From NCBI GenBank assembly GCA_020205615.1, contig CM035167.1, forward strand, positions 140,010,568 through 140,074,567: 64,000 nucleotides of DNA, in the 5' to 3' direction. The translations under genes were made by a program, and so were the position numbers. The notes under the pieces were generated by a model. That model saw only the letters and a program-made list of their open reading frames with translations. It ran no database searches and had not been told where the DNA came from. Each line of letters starts with the position of its first letter. The first letter of the stretch is position 1. Positions 1-12,500 of this stretch are shown piece by piece. Source of the stretch: Panax quinquefolius (Eukaryota > Streptophyta > Magnoliopsida > Apiales > Araliaceae).

Positions 1-506
1 TCAATTTTAGGCAATACAATTATTAAAAGGATAAACTACTAAACAAGTACTATGGATTACAAGATTTATTGTTTTTGAAAGTTAAATGGATCACATGAGT
101 TTTAATTTGAAAATATTTCAATTGACTTTGAAAAGAAAAGGCAAACTTAATCTTATATTTCGGAATGGAGTATTTAGTCTGCATACGATTCTAAAATTCA
201 CCTTTTTGTAAAGCATGCAAACAAAGAAAAACAAAATAATATAAAATGTCAAGTACTTTTCTTTTACAATATGGGTTTTTCATTTTTAATGGGATTTGTT
301 TGAGTTCCAAATCTCCTTTTTATTATTGTATATATACTAGATATTTTTCCTACATCGGCTTTATAGTTAAAAATCTGAATTAGTTCTGAACGGTTTTCCC
401 ACCCTTATCTTGTCTATTCTCTTCATCTCTTGTACTTTTTTTATACTTTTACGTCGATGTGAATTGTTATGAAAGAGTTCTGAATGCTGGTACTGTTTGC
501 TTGAAG
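1..506 (+). other. Intron upstream of first visible DENN exon
   Basis: This AT-rich stretch shows no frame that continues the DENN protein. A typical acceptor (a T-rich run, then TTGAAG) ends at 506, directly before the first recognisable DENN codons. The N-terminal exons of the gene must therefore lie to the left of the window. An open frame runs back upstream of 507 to about 430, but it does not resemble the family as I know it, so I start the exon at 507. Confidence 0.6.
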
Positions 507-3500
507 GTTCATGCTGTTGAGAGAACTCCGTCAATGAGTGAGTTGAATGAAATACTTCTTGGCCAGGTATCTATGCTTATGCTTTCCACGTTCATATCAT
601 TTTCTGAAAATTCTCACTGAAGTAGGTGAATACTGATGGAAAATCGTGCTGAATATTTTATAACAGACAATTTTTTTTTTTCATTTTCCTCTGTATTATA
701 ATTAGACGATGATCTGAGTTTACATGCTGTGGTTCTGCAGGAACACCTTAAACAGAGTGACTTGTCATTTGTATTCCGACTGCAGGTAAATCATGAAGCA
801 CCACAATACTTTCTTTTTCCTCTCCTCCATTGAGTTTGAGCTGCTTTGGTGTTCAATTTGAGTTTAAATGGTCCTAATTCCTGCAGATTCAGTTCTTCCA
901 ACTTCTTGTATCTTGTGTGACAAGAATAATTTTCTTCCTATGAACTATGTTTTTACTTTCATGAAACCCATATATCAATCACAATCTACGTTTCTTTCAA
1001 AAAAATTCCAATTGTTTCCTGATGGACTAACTTGATGGTTTCCAAGTTATTGGTAAAGAATGCAGGTCAACAACATTTTTCCGAGTTAATAGCGATCCAA
1101 TAAACAAATCATTTTGCACTCATTAAAACTTATATACCTCCAGTTTTATAATTTGTTTCCTTGTTCAAAATGGGTCCTGCAGTAACCACTGACCCCTGTT
1201 TTGTTCTTTAGTAGGGCAAGGTCGAATGACTGTCTCAAAACTAATTTGTGGTTGTTTTCTTTTGCTTATTGAGCCTATCCTTTGATTCATGTAGATATAT
1301 ATTTTTGTGAATCAATAATCATTTTATGGCCTTGCATATGTAAGGAAAATTGCTTTTAGTTGAAGGGCCTATGTTAATCTTCGTCACTACGATACTTGCG
1401 GATTTGCAATATACGTGACCAGTGTATCTTGATCTTGTTCTTTCTTGTTATCTCAAACTGGTGCTACTTCCTCTGTTTCAACTTGTTCCGCCAGGTCGAC
1501 GTACTGCTAGAACATCCACATAATACCAGATTCATTTGAAGTTATTGTTATTAGGGCAGAAAATCTAAATTATAGATATGCTAGGCTGATAATTAGCCAA
1601 AGGTACTTAGGATCAAATTCAACATTATAGGATGTTATGGAGTGAGCCTTTCATGGAACATCTTCTAGATCAACCCTTGGCACTTTGTATAACTGAAAAC
1701 TTGATTATATTTATAATATTTTGACCATAATATAATGAAACAAAATGTATCAAATCCAATAAATATTAATAATAATTGTAATAATGAATGGAGAAAACAC
1801 AACAATAATAGATCTTTGACCACTCATTAAAACTATTCAAAAATCTCTCTCCTCACCATTGGAATAGATAATTACATACAGTGTGAAAAAGACTTGTATA
1901 AAAAAATTATATATAGAGAGAGAGTGCATGAATAAAGCACCAAAGCCTCACAAGCTCCATCTTTTCTTCACTTTTTTTTAATCTCTGTATAATTATATAT
2001 ATGTGTATGTATACATATCATCATCAATTTCATCTTTTATGTTGAAGTGTCCCACTTCAAAACCCTAGAAAAAAGCTAAGGCCTAAGAATCTGCCAACTG
2101 TTGTTGGGTTTGGGCTGGTGCGAGAGGTGGAGATTGATGAGTTTAGGGCTTTGGATTAGGGATTTTCAAGGTTTGCACACGCATCTGAATCGGAGAAGGG
2201 CTTTGTCGGGGAGACGGGAGAGGATGTTGAGAACGACGTCGTGGGGGAGCTTGCAGTTTGATAGTGGTCCCGGAGATTTGGTTTTCATGTTGGGTTTCCA
2301 GCCTTTTCCCTTTTTTCCGGTCGACATTTTTTTGGGGGTGATAAGAGGAGAACATAGTCGACTGCAGGAGGAAAGAGAGGGAAAGAGGAAAAGATGAATA
2401 TTGATTAGGGTTATAAAAGAAGAATTTTATAATATTGAAGAGGTCGTTTTTGTTCGAAAAATAATTAATTTCATTCGGATGGACCTCTAAATGATTTAGA
2501 TTTAATTTTTTATATCAACGATTTAGACACATTCAAAGGCAAATTTTTTTTACCAAACAACTTTATGCCTCTTAGTGAATAAGAGGTGGACTATGAAGAG
2601 GTATTAAGAGGTAAACAAACACCACCTAAGACTATAATTGTCAGATTTTCCATTTGTGATATTGCTTTGTCATAGTCCTGGTTCTATGTTGTTTTGTTCT
2701 CTGTTCTAAAAATCGGCCTAGGCTGCGCCTAGGCACTAGGCGGGGGCCTGGCGCCGCGCCTAAGGCCAAATCGGTGAAAAAAAACGCTCTATCCAATTAG
2801 GCGGGAAGGCGGAGACTTTTTTTTATTTTAAATTATTACCAAAACTAGATCTTGATATATTTATTTTTCTAATGATTTACCATATTCTTAATGCAAGTTG
2901 TAACATATCAATTCACAACAAGAAGTGAACAAGATCAAGTCAAAATGGATAATTTTATTATATTTGTAATTTTTTGAACTTGTACCAACTTGAAATTATA
3001 TAAATGATGATACATTTGTAATATTTAGTTTAATTCAATATAATTCTTAAATTTATGTTTAGTTTCTTAAGTTTTAATATTGAATTGAATTCTTAAAATT
3101 TTAAATTTTATTATTTAATACCAATTTTGTTTATGAATAAAACTAATACGTCAAAGATATGTTAGTCATACTTAGTATATGGTATTTGTCATTTTCTTTA
3201 AGTTCTCAATTTTGAAAATTACACAAATTAAAATAATTCTATAATTAATAATATCAAATGTCTCATTCAATAAACTTCACACTAATTTTTAAAATAATAT
3301 TTATTTAAATTTTTGAGAGAGAAGAAGTAATGATATAATTATATATATGAAGATATCAAGATACTACTTACTAGTTACTACTTACTAGTAACACTAATTC
3401 TATAATTTAATTATTTCAAGCAATGGATATATATCTTACTACTTAAGTGCAATTACTGCTAATTCTATAATTTAATTATTATCTTTATTATAGATTATTT

Positions 3501-6500
3501 TGCTTTATATTATTGTTTTGTTAGAATAATGTAAGATAAAATATTAAAATTATCTTAAAATAAAAAATCTCGCCTAGGCCCCCTGGCCGCCCGCCTAACA
3601 CCTTTTAGAACATTGGTTTTGTTCTATACTAGTACATGTAGAAATTATTATGACTACCTAAAAGTAGTGTTTAAGAATCATACGAGTAACAAGACACTTG
3701 CATTGGTGAAATTACTAGTAATTAAATCTCCCCCACTGAATCACAAGGCACTTATCTGATCATTGGTTCGCCTAGTAAAGACTTTTTCAGATGCTATAAT
3801 TAAAAGAAATCAATGCAAGCTTGAATGTTGTCAGGTTCTCCTTCAGGTCATCAAATTACTGCTTTGCTTCTGCCATATGCATATTTGAGCTGGCATGTTT
3901 TGGCCATACTTTCTTTCAGAATATGCTTTTTATATTTCCACATATGTCACATTGATTGATAAAATACGTGCTTCATCTTTTTATCCGTTCGGAACATATT
4001 TTAACAATGTTTATATTATCTAGGTTGCTGATGAGTCAACCCTGTATGGTTGCTGTGTGTTAGTTGATGAAATAATACAAAAGCCCTCTGGATTAATTTC
4101 CATGATTTCAGATGGTCAACCTCCGCACTTGCCCTTGAGCCGGCAGATATTAACTACGAGTAGATGTTATTGCATTCTTTCACGGGTTCCTTGTTTTGAA
4201 CTGCATTTTGGCGTATTGAATAGGTTTGTAAACATTTAAATTGAATGGATTCGTATGTTAACTAGAGAGAAAAGTCTTTTTATCATAACTTTTTTACTCA
4301 GGTTGTTACTTAATTGTTTTTGTATTGCTTTGACATCGTAGAACTGTGTTTGTGGCTGTTGGATCATATACCTGTTTATCGGTGAAGCTATAAGTTTGAA
4401 CTAAGCTGAATAGTTAAATTGGGATATACCATTGGTGCAACGAGAAAGTATACTGCATCTCTGAGGGTTATTTTTATTTTTTTAATGTTTCTTAGGGATG
4501 CATGACCAGAGGCAGAGTTAAGGGCTGCAAAGATTCAGAATTCACTTTAAGAACCATATTTTTCTAATTTTCTTACAAACTAATCCGTATACATTTATGG
4601 ACTTTCCCTATACCGGTTCTAAGTTTCTACTAGGACTGTAATTATTCTCCAACAATGAAAAAGGTAATTAGGTAATAGGTCCGTCCCTCAGCAAATGACA
4701 TAGTAGCCAAGTGCAGAGGTGTCTATGAAGAAAGAACATGGATTGTGTCTGCAAATTGTAAAGAGCTAGGAATATTAAGTGAAAATAAAAGGTGAAAAAA
4801 AGATTAAAACTTAGTACTGAATTTTTTAAAGTATGAATAATGCAAATGAAAGGGTATTTTTCTTTTTCAACTTATTACTTTCTTTCCCTTTCCTGTGCTG
4901 CACACTATGCCTTATAGAAAGTTGGGTGTTAAAAAAATTGAAAAGTTTCTAAGTTACTTATCAAAAAATAAGTAAATATTTTCTAATAGTTCTTCATTGT
5001 TATAATTAAATTATGTAAGTGAGACAAACTGAAACATGTATGCATGCAACTTATTTGCTCGAGTACATAAAAGTTATGATCTGTGATATGTAGAATTGCA
5101 TATGCATGTCAAACAGCATATATTACTTTCCTCACTCTTCTTTGATCCGTCTTAAGGCCGAGGGCACCGTAGTGTACAGTGGAATATACTTCTGGCAATA
5201 ATTATCCTTTCAAACATTACAACCAGCTTGATAAAAAAGATGTTTTAACCCGTTGGAGAAATTTGTATTTCAGTTCTTATCCTCATTTAGAAAACAGGAA
5301 CTATAATATACAAGCTCTATATGAGTTTTTGGTTACTGAAAAGCATTGATATTGTCTATATTACTGTTTAGGCACTTAATCTGTTGGGAAGTTTGTTAAA
5401 TATACCATATTTTTCCATTAACAATTTGTGTTTGATGTAACAAATTATTTAAGTTGAGCTCTATTTAATACTGATTTTAAGATCTAGTTCCCTTTTATGT
5501 TTCCCCCATTCCCCCACTCCTTCCTGTTTGTTTTTCGTTTACTTTAAGTTTTATTACGTTTTCCCCTGTAGCATATTCGCTGAAGAAAGGCTGGAAAGGT
5601 TAACCAAAAATGTTGGTGAATTAGATTTGGAATCACCCGTTGGGTATGACAAGGTAGAAAATTTGGATGAAACATCTCCGAGTACTTCACCAGAATATAA
5701 AGAAGAAGGCATGCTTAATGGAACAGTAGGAACTTCTCAATCAAGCACAGGCGATTCCATCCCTGAAAAAGTCATAGATGACGAGTGTCATCTGGAGCAT
5801 CAGAATGTTGAAGGGGACTTTTTCTTGTCTAAGAAAAGTGTTGTTAATAATGTTGTCGTTCCAATTAATCCTGAAAAAGAGAAGCTTCCAGCTGAAAAAG
5901 AATCTTTAGTTGCAGCACAGATCTCTGAAGCTTGTGATGCTTTTGTTGATGATATAGAAACCAGCAAAGAATCATCACAACAGCTTTTACCAATTGCTGT
6001 TTTACCTCTGTTACGACATCAGCAGTTTGAAAGCTCTGAATCTTCCTCCAGGTACTTCTGGAGTCTGATTTCTGAATGACTTTCATTACGCAAGCCATGA
6101 TTCTTTGGGACTTAGACTCAGAGTATTTGATATATGTTATGCTTAACCACCCATATTACTCATTACAAAAGATAGAAGAATCTCTTCTTTCTTCTCTCAT
6201 CTCTCCCTCTTAATAGTAATGGATTCGAGGGAGAATAGCTATGATCAACCTGTTTTAGAATGGATACCTAATATTCTTTACTTCTTTCTTTCTTTCTATT
6301 TTTAATTTTTTTTGAATGTCTCGAGAAAAGATTTATCATATTACTCCCAGTGAATCATAGAATATATGTAAAATTTCATGCTAACTTTTGAGTGTTAAAG
6401 ACTCCAAAATACATGCCTGCACCTCAAGCTTGGTTATTTATGCATAATAGTAGATACAACATTAGTGCAGTTTATTATGCTTTTCTTGTTTTGGCCTTAC

Positions 6501-9500
6501 TCAATGAAATACTTAATTGAGGTACTCGCTTAATCTTGGCTTGGAGTCTTCAGTCTTGGATATGTCAAGCAAGAACCACAACATGTTATTATGAGATGCC
6601 TTTTTATTTTTTCCTTTTTTTTCTTTGTTTTTTTTGCATGTGTGTGTCTGTGTATGCCAATGACTTATGCAATTTGTGTATTTGTACGCACTAAAAGCTA
6701 GAAGTTTGCTATTATTGCCTCAATTGCGTCTAGGACACTCTACAGAGGCAGTCCTAAATCTAAAACAGCATAAATGTCTTGACAAAATATTATTATTATA
6801 TCTTTCTTGTTCCACATTAGCGCTTAATACGTGGTATAAATTGCTACATGCAGTTTCCAGGGTTCTAGTGAAGATATAAACTTTAGGAGTGTTACTGATG
6901 AAACAGAGCTTGAAGAGGCGTCTTTTTCAGGCCAATCCAGTGACCACGGTGATATTCTAGAATGGGCTAAGGTCAGAATATTTTTTAACTTCTTTTGATT
7001 ATTCAATTTTTTTAATAAATATTTTGTTAAAATTTACAATGCCAATCTTGCATTCCTGAAGTTTATTCTGCCTTTTTACATTTCCCATTCTTTTTCTTCC
7101 TCCCCAATACGTTTATAGGCCAATGATCACGGATCTTTACAAATAATATCCGAGTATTATCAGTTAAGTTGTCCTGCAAGGGGTTCAACAATTAAGTTCC
7201 ACCCTTTAGAGTACCTACATCCATTGGAATTTCACAGACCGGATGAAACAGTTCTACATATTGCTGGCTCGACAATTGACTTGAAATCATGCAGTACAAG
7301 TTTGGAAAAGGCAGAGGTATGTGATGTATGGTGATAACCAGATCAGCCAATAATTTAGTCAATTTGGAAAAAGTTAGAAAAACAGTTTATGCAAATTTAG
7401 ACGTGGCGAGTCTGTCATGTCTGTTGAGAGCTTGACATATATATATATATATATGTTTGTTTCCATTCAGTTGGTAGTTGTATTATATTTTCCGGTGTGT
7501 TTCTGTTTTACTCCCTCCGTCCCAGGATAAAAGTCCTGGTAGACTTTTCACGCATATTAAGAAGATGAATAAAATGACAAAATTACCCATAATAATGTCA
7601 TTAAATATGGAGAGAGAATTAGAATAAAAAAAGTATGAGATATTTAATGTTACGGGTATAATAGGAAAATATGTGTAAAAGTTTGGTTATTAAAGGAAAA
7701 TGGACATTTAACATGGGACTATCCAAAATAGTAATAAGGACTTTTATCATGGGACGGAGGGAGTAGTATTCTTCTATCCGAGTGTGAAAGGAGGTCACAT
7801 GCCAGCAGTGACAAAAAATTTTGATTAATAAAAAAACAAGTTTAAAGAATGTAATTTTTCTAAAGGGAAAGATGGTATATAGTTGCATTTTCATCCTATT
7901 CTTTTTAAAAAAAATCAGACCAGCACTTGACAAATTTAGTTTTCTCAAACTAATAGTGGGCCATTACCCATTATAAGACAATTAGACAAGTGTGGATCCG
8001 TCCTGGTCACATGTCAGCGAGGTTTTAAAAGCTTGATTTACCATTATTGTACACATTCTCTAGCAACCTAAACTTTTGGAGCAACTGATAGTCTTAGAAT
8101 ATAATTTTTATATTCGGTTCTCATAGGCACACAGTGCACTCATGGCAGAGGAGGAGGCAACTGCTCTATCAGCATGGGCAGTTGCATGCTTATGTGGATC
8201 CTTGCGACTTGAGCATGTAAGTTAATATGGTTTTTTAGATGTACACGTCCTTATATTTTCCTTAACAGACATTGACTTGTAGTTGGTCACCATTGGATCC
8301 AGACGTTGGATGATACCTTGAAGTATTGATTCTCCTTGCATTTTACAGGTGTTGACTTTGTTCGCAGGGGCTCTGTTGGAGAAGAAAATTGTGGTGGTTT
8401 GTTCTAATTTGGTATGTACCCATTGCTGACAACAGTTGGATCTCTTCTGCAGGAATTATTGTTGTAAGACTTATATGAGAATCTGTTGTCCGTGAACCCT
8501 ATTTCCTGATCGTCTATTTGATAATTTCACGGACCCAGTTGTTCGTTGATATCTACGATAGTTTGTGCAGTTTATAAAGCTGCTGTTAAAGCATAATTAT
8601 GGATTTTCTTGCCACATTAGTTTTGGAAGTGAGGCTTACTTGAGTTGAAGTAATGTTTCGCTTAAAATGCACTTTGAAGCGAATTCAAATGACATTTTGT
8701 TTTATGCCTTAGACTTTTGGCATGTTATTTTCTTTTGCCTTGAAACTTAACCTCTGAAACCATATTTTTCTGTTTTTCCTTTAAAATACAGGGAATATTG
8801 TCTGCTTCAGTTTTGTCAATTATCCCCCTTATACGTCCCTATCAGTGGCAGAGCTGGTTAATGCCGGTAAAATTTTCATTGAGCGCCTTGCGAAGAATTA
8901 CCCTTTTGGGTATTTGTACAATTATTTTGATTTTTTTCAATTATTTTTTAGTGGAAGTATTTATTAGTTGTATTCATGGCCTTCCAGGTTTTACCAAATG
9001 ACATGCTGGACTTTTTGGATGCACCTGTTCCATACATAGTGAGTTCTCTTATTTTTGAGGTCTTTTGTATTCCTTTTGAGTTCGACCTAATCTACCTGAA
9101 AAGGATCTATGTAAGCTTGAGTTGTTGGTGGAGGCATTAAGGTTCTGAATATGCAGATTGATTTTGGCTACTGATTGGATGTCTAGTTGTGCATGTTTTA
9201 GAAGAAATTTCCTTTTTCTAGTCTAGATTTGTGTGCTATATACCATACTTGAGAGAGAGAGAGAGAGTGGACAATCCGTATGTTGCATCTATCTACTTAG
9301 CTTGTGGACATGGGGAACCTGGAAAGTTTCTTGTGCTGTTTTAGTTTGAAGAATTTCTTAGGAAAGAAAGATAATATAAAGGAAAAGGAGGACAAGGAGT
9401 CCAACGGAAAGAATTACAGATACGCAGAAAATTACAAAGTCCTCAATTGATTTTCCTCCAATCCTTATTGACTATCTGAAATGGACACCCACGGAATGCC

Positions 9501-12500
9501 CCCATCTCGGATGCCTAAAGGTGCGAGAATGAAACTTTATCCCTTAAGTGGAAAGGCAAGCTCAATCCCAAAACATTGTTGAATTCCCACAATGTGAGAG
9601 GATCTTCATGCCCTTACCCGAGAACCACGAAACATGATAAAAGAACACATCCTTCATTGATAGTGAGCAAATCAGTTCTCACACAAACGAATAAAAGGGT
9701 GAGTGTGTGTCTTACTAGCTTCCATACACATTACACATGCATTAAGAAACAAGAACGAGGGTTTGCATTTCCACATCATATAACTGGTGTTCAGTGTATA
9801 AAGGAATTATGACAAAACAAAAGGCCTAATCTTATAGGGACCTAAACTGAGAGAAGGGGTAAAACAAAAGAGATGAACTTTCAGGTACTAGAGTGTCAAA
9901 AGACATTTTGCTTGGCCACTGCCTCCAAAGACTTAGCTTACCCAGCAGAAAGCCAAATAAGGAATGAAATTATACCGGACATATTTCTTATATCACTAAG
10001 AAGAATATAAACAATTCATAACTAGTTTCTCATGTAATTTTCTATTAAATTTTCTTGTAACATTTGATATATCTCTTTGAGTTGAAAATTTGTAGTTTTC
10101 GGCATTAGTATTTTTACATATCGATTATTGATGGAAAATTATTTATTTGGTTTACTAAGTCCTAACATCTGATCATATTCTGTGAAGGTTGGTGTGAAAA
10201 ACAAAACAGCTGAAATGCAATCAAAGTTGACAGATGTCGTTCTCGTTGATGCAAACAAGAACCAGGTGTGTCTTTCGACGGGATTTCCCTTTCCACTGTT
10301 TTAATAAATTAGCAAACTGCAACTTATTTTGGTCATACTTTCTTTAGATCATTAATACTTTATCAAGATAGTAGATGTAATGATATCGTATTGCTTGCTG
10401 CTAAAAGTAACTAATAAGCTTTATGAGTACAGAAAGAATACTAATTAGCCTTCTTTTGTGGGTTGTGATACAAATTTTCAAGTATTTATTTGTAGACCTT
10501 GTGATAGGGATATTGATCCGATAGGGGATATTGATCCGTGAGATTAGTTGTCTATTTTTTGATTTGTTGGACTTCTTATTTAGGTTATTTATTTAGAGAC
10601 CCAATTGTTATTTAGGGTTATTAGAGTTTATTTTCTTATAAATATGCTTGTAAGTCATGTCAAACTCTTTACACTTTGATATTGAAATTATTCTAATTAT
10701 TGGTTGCGATCAATACCTTTTTTCTCCCTCTTACGGTTGAGAAATCCTAGGGGTAATGGTTATCTTGCGGTTGAATCACCCTAGTTCTCTTAATTTTCTT
10801 TGTTGATTTACCACTTCCAATTAATTATTTCAACAATTTTCATCCTACATCATATTGGTATCAGAGCTTGGTTTTTCCTTCAATTTTTTAATTTTTGGGA
10901 GACCTTGGGTTTCCCAAAAAAATAAAAAATAAAAAACAATGTTCATCGGAGTTACTGTTCATTGAGATTCACTGTTCATAAAAAAAATCCTGATGCATTG
11001 TTTTAGAAATAGGGAGGTATGTAGTTAAACTAAAAAGTCTTGCAAATTACCTGTTAGTACCCCAAACTTTTGCTCCATTTAAATATTGCCCCACAATTTA
11101 TTAGTTTTCATTTTTCACCCATGTTTCTTGTATAAAGAGCCCTAAACTTTTAACCTTCACACTTTTCACCCCAGTCTCATACTTTTTGATCAGTTAGGTA
11201 AAAAAAGAGAGTAAAATTTCATTTTTAAATATTAGGATTTTAAATACTTAATCACTTGAATTCCCATCATTCATTAGTACTAAAATTTTGAAAGCTTGTT
11301 TTGGATTTATTATTTTAAATTACATATTATTCCATTTAGTTGCATATTATTCGATTATTATTATTAGCTTTTAAGATTGTGATTGCATAAGCTTAGACTC
11401 GTAATTGTAATTTGATTCAATTAAATTTATGTATTGTCTTAGCTTTGCACTTGCATTTGCATCATGATTACACATACCCAAGCTGCTTTTGAAGAAATTC
11501 AGGACCAATTTGTGGTCATAGTTGCACAACTGAGTCAAATGAATGATTGGATCATATTGAGCAAAGACAACCTGTAGTGGAACCTGAATAACATTGGGCA
11601 TGTCAAAAACCCATATGTTAAGCACTATGAACATCCTAAGTATGATCCTTATGATGATGACTAGGAAAATCAAGGTAGATGCACCCGAGCTTGATGATAG
11701 ATTTTCCGATACATTTCTTGATTGGTTGTCTAGAATAGAGAAATATTTTGACTGGTATACGATATCTAAGGAAAGGAATGTGCGATTCACCAAAACAAAA
11801 TTGGTGAAATTGGCCAGTTTATTCTGTTCAGCGGTTGAGAGAGACTTAGAGCGTTTAGAATAGTCACCTATTAGGCATTCGGGGGGTGGGGGGTGGGGGG
11901 GGGGAGGGGAAGATGAAAACTCGTCTTAAGAAATATTATTTACCCGTAGGACGTACCAATAGGTTAATGGAGTAGTATGACAACTTTTGTCATGGATTAC
12001 ATCTGCATATTTAGGGAGTTGACTCAAAGATGTATGATCAGTGAGAGTGATAGATTGACCATTACGAAGTTCAAGACTGGGTTACGACTTGAACTAAAAT
12101 TATGCATCCTGAACAGTGACATCAGTACCAGTCTACCCTAGATGACCTTTTCCAGTCAACTCTAGATAATTAATATATGTTACAGGTTATTGCTATGAGA
12201 GTATCTTCTTACTCAGGCCAGCCCTATGGCCGAAATTTCTCGTAGAGTAAACTTTTCTCCACTTTTCAGGCGTCCTTTAGGGCTAGTAACACAGGTACCC
12301 CAAAGTTTTTAGTTTTTTACTTTAGTCACTCAAGTTTTCTGAAAATTTAAAATATCCCCTGAAAAAATTAAATATCAATCCCTGTAGTTTTGTTTTCTTC
12401 CATTTCAGCCCATGAAGTTTTAGTTTTGCCCCTGTTTCTTATATTTTTGCACTTCAGTCCCTAGAGCAAAAAAATCTTGGTGATACAATTAGAAACATTA

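Noticed and set aside
430..506. Extension of the first visible DENN exon to the left
   Set aside because: The frame is open, but the residues do not resemble the family and an acceptor AG ends at 506.
11371..11793. 140-codon - strand frame in DENN intron 11
   Set aside because: It overlaps the + strand gag remnant and has no family resemblance; probably a shadow.
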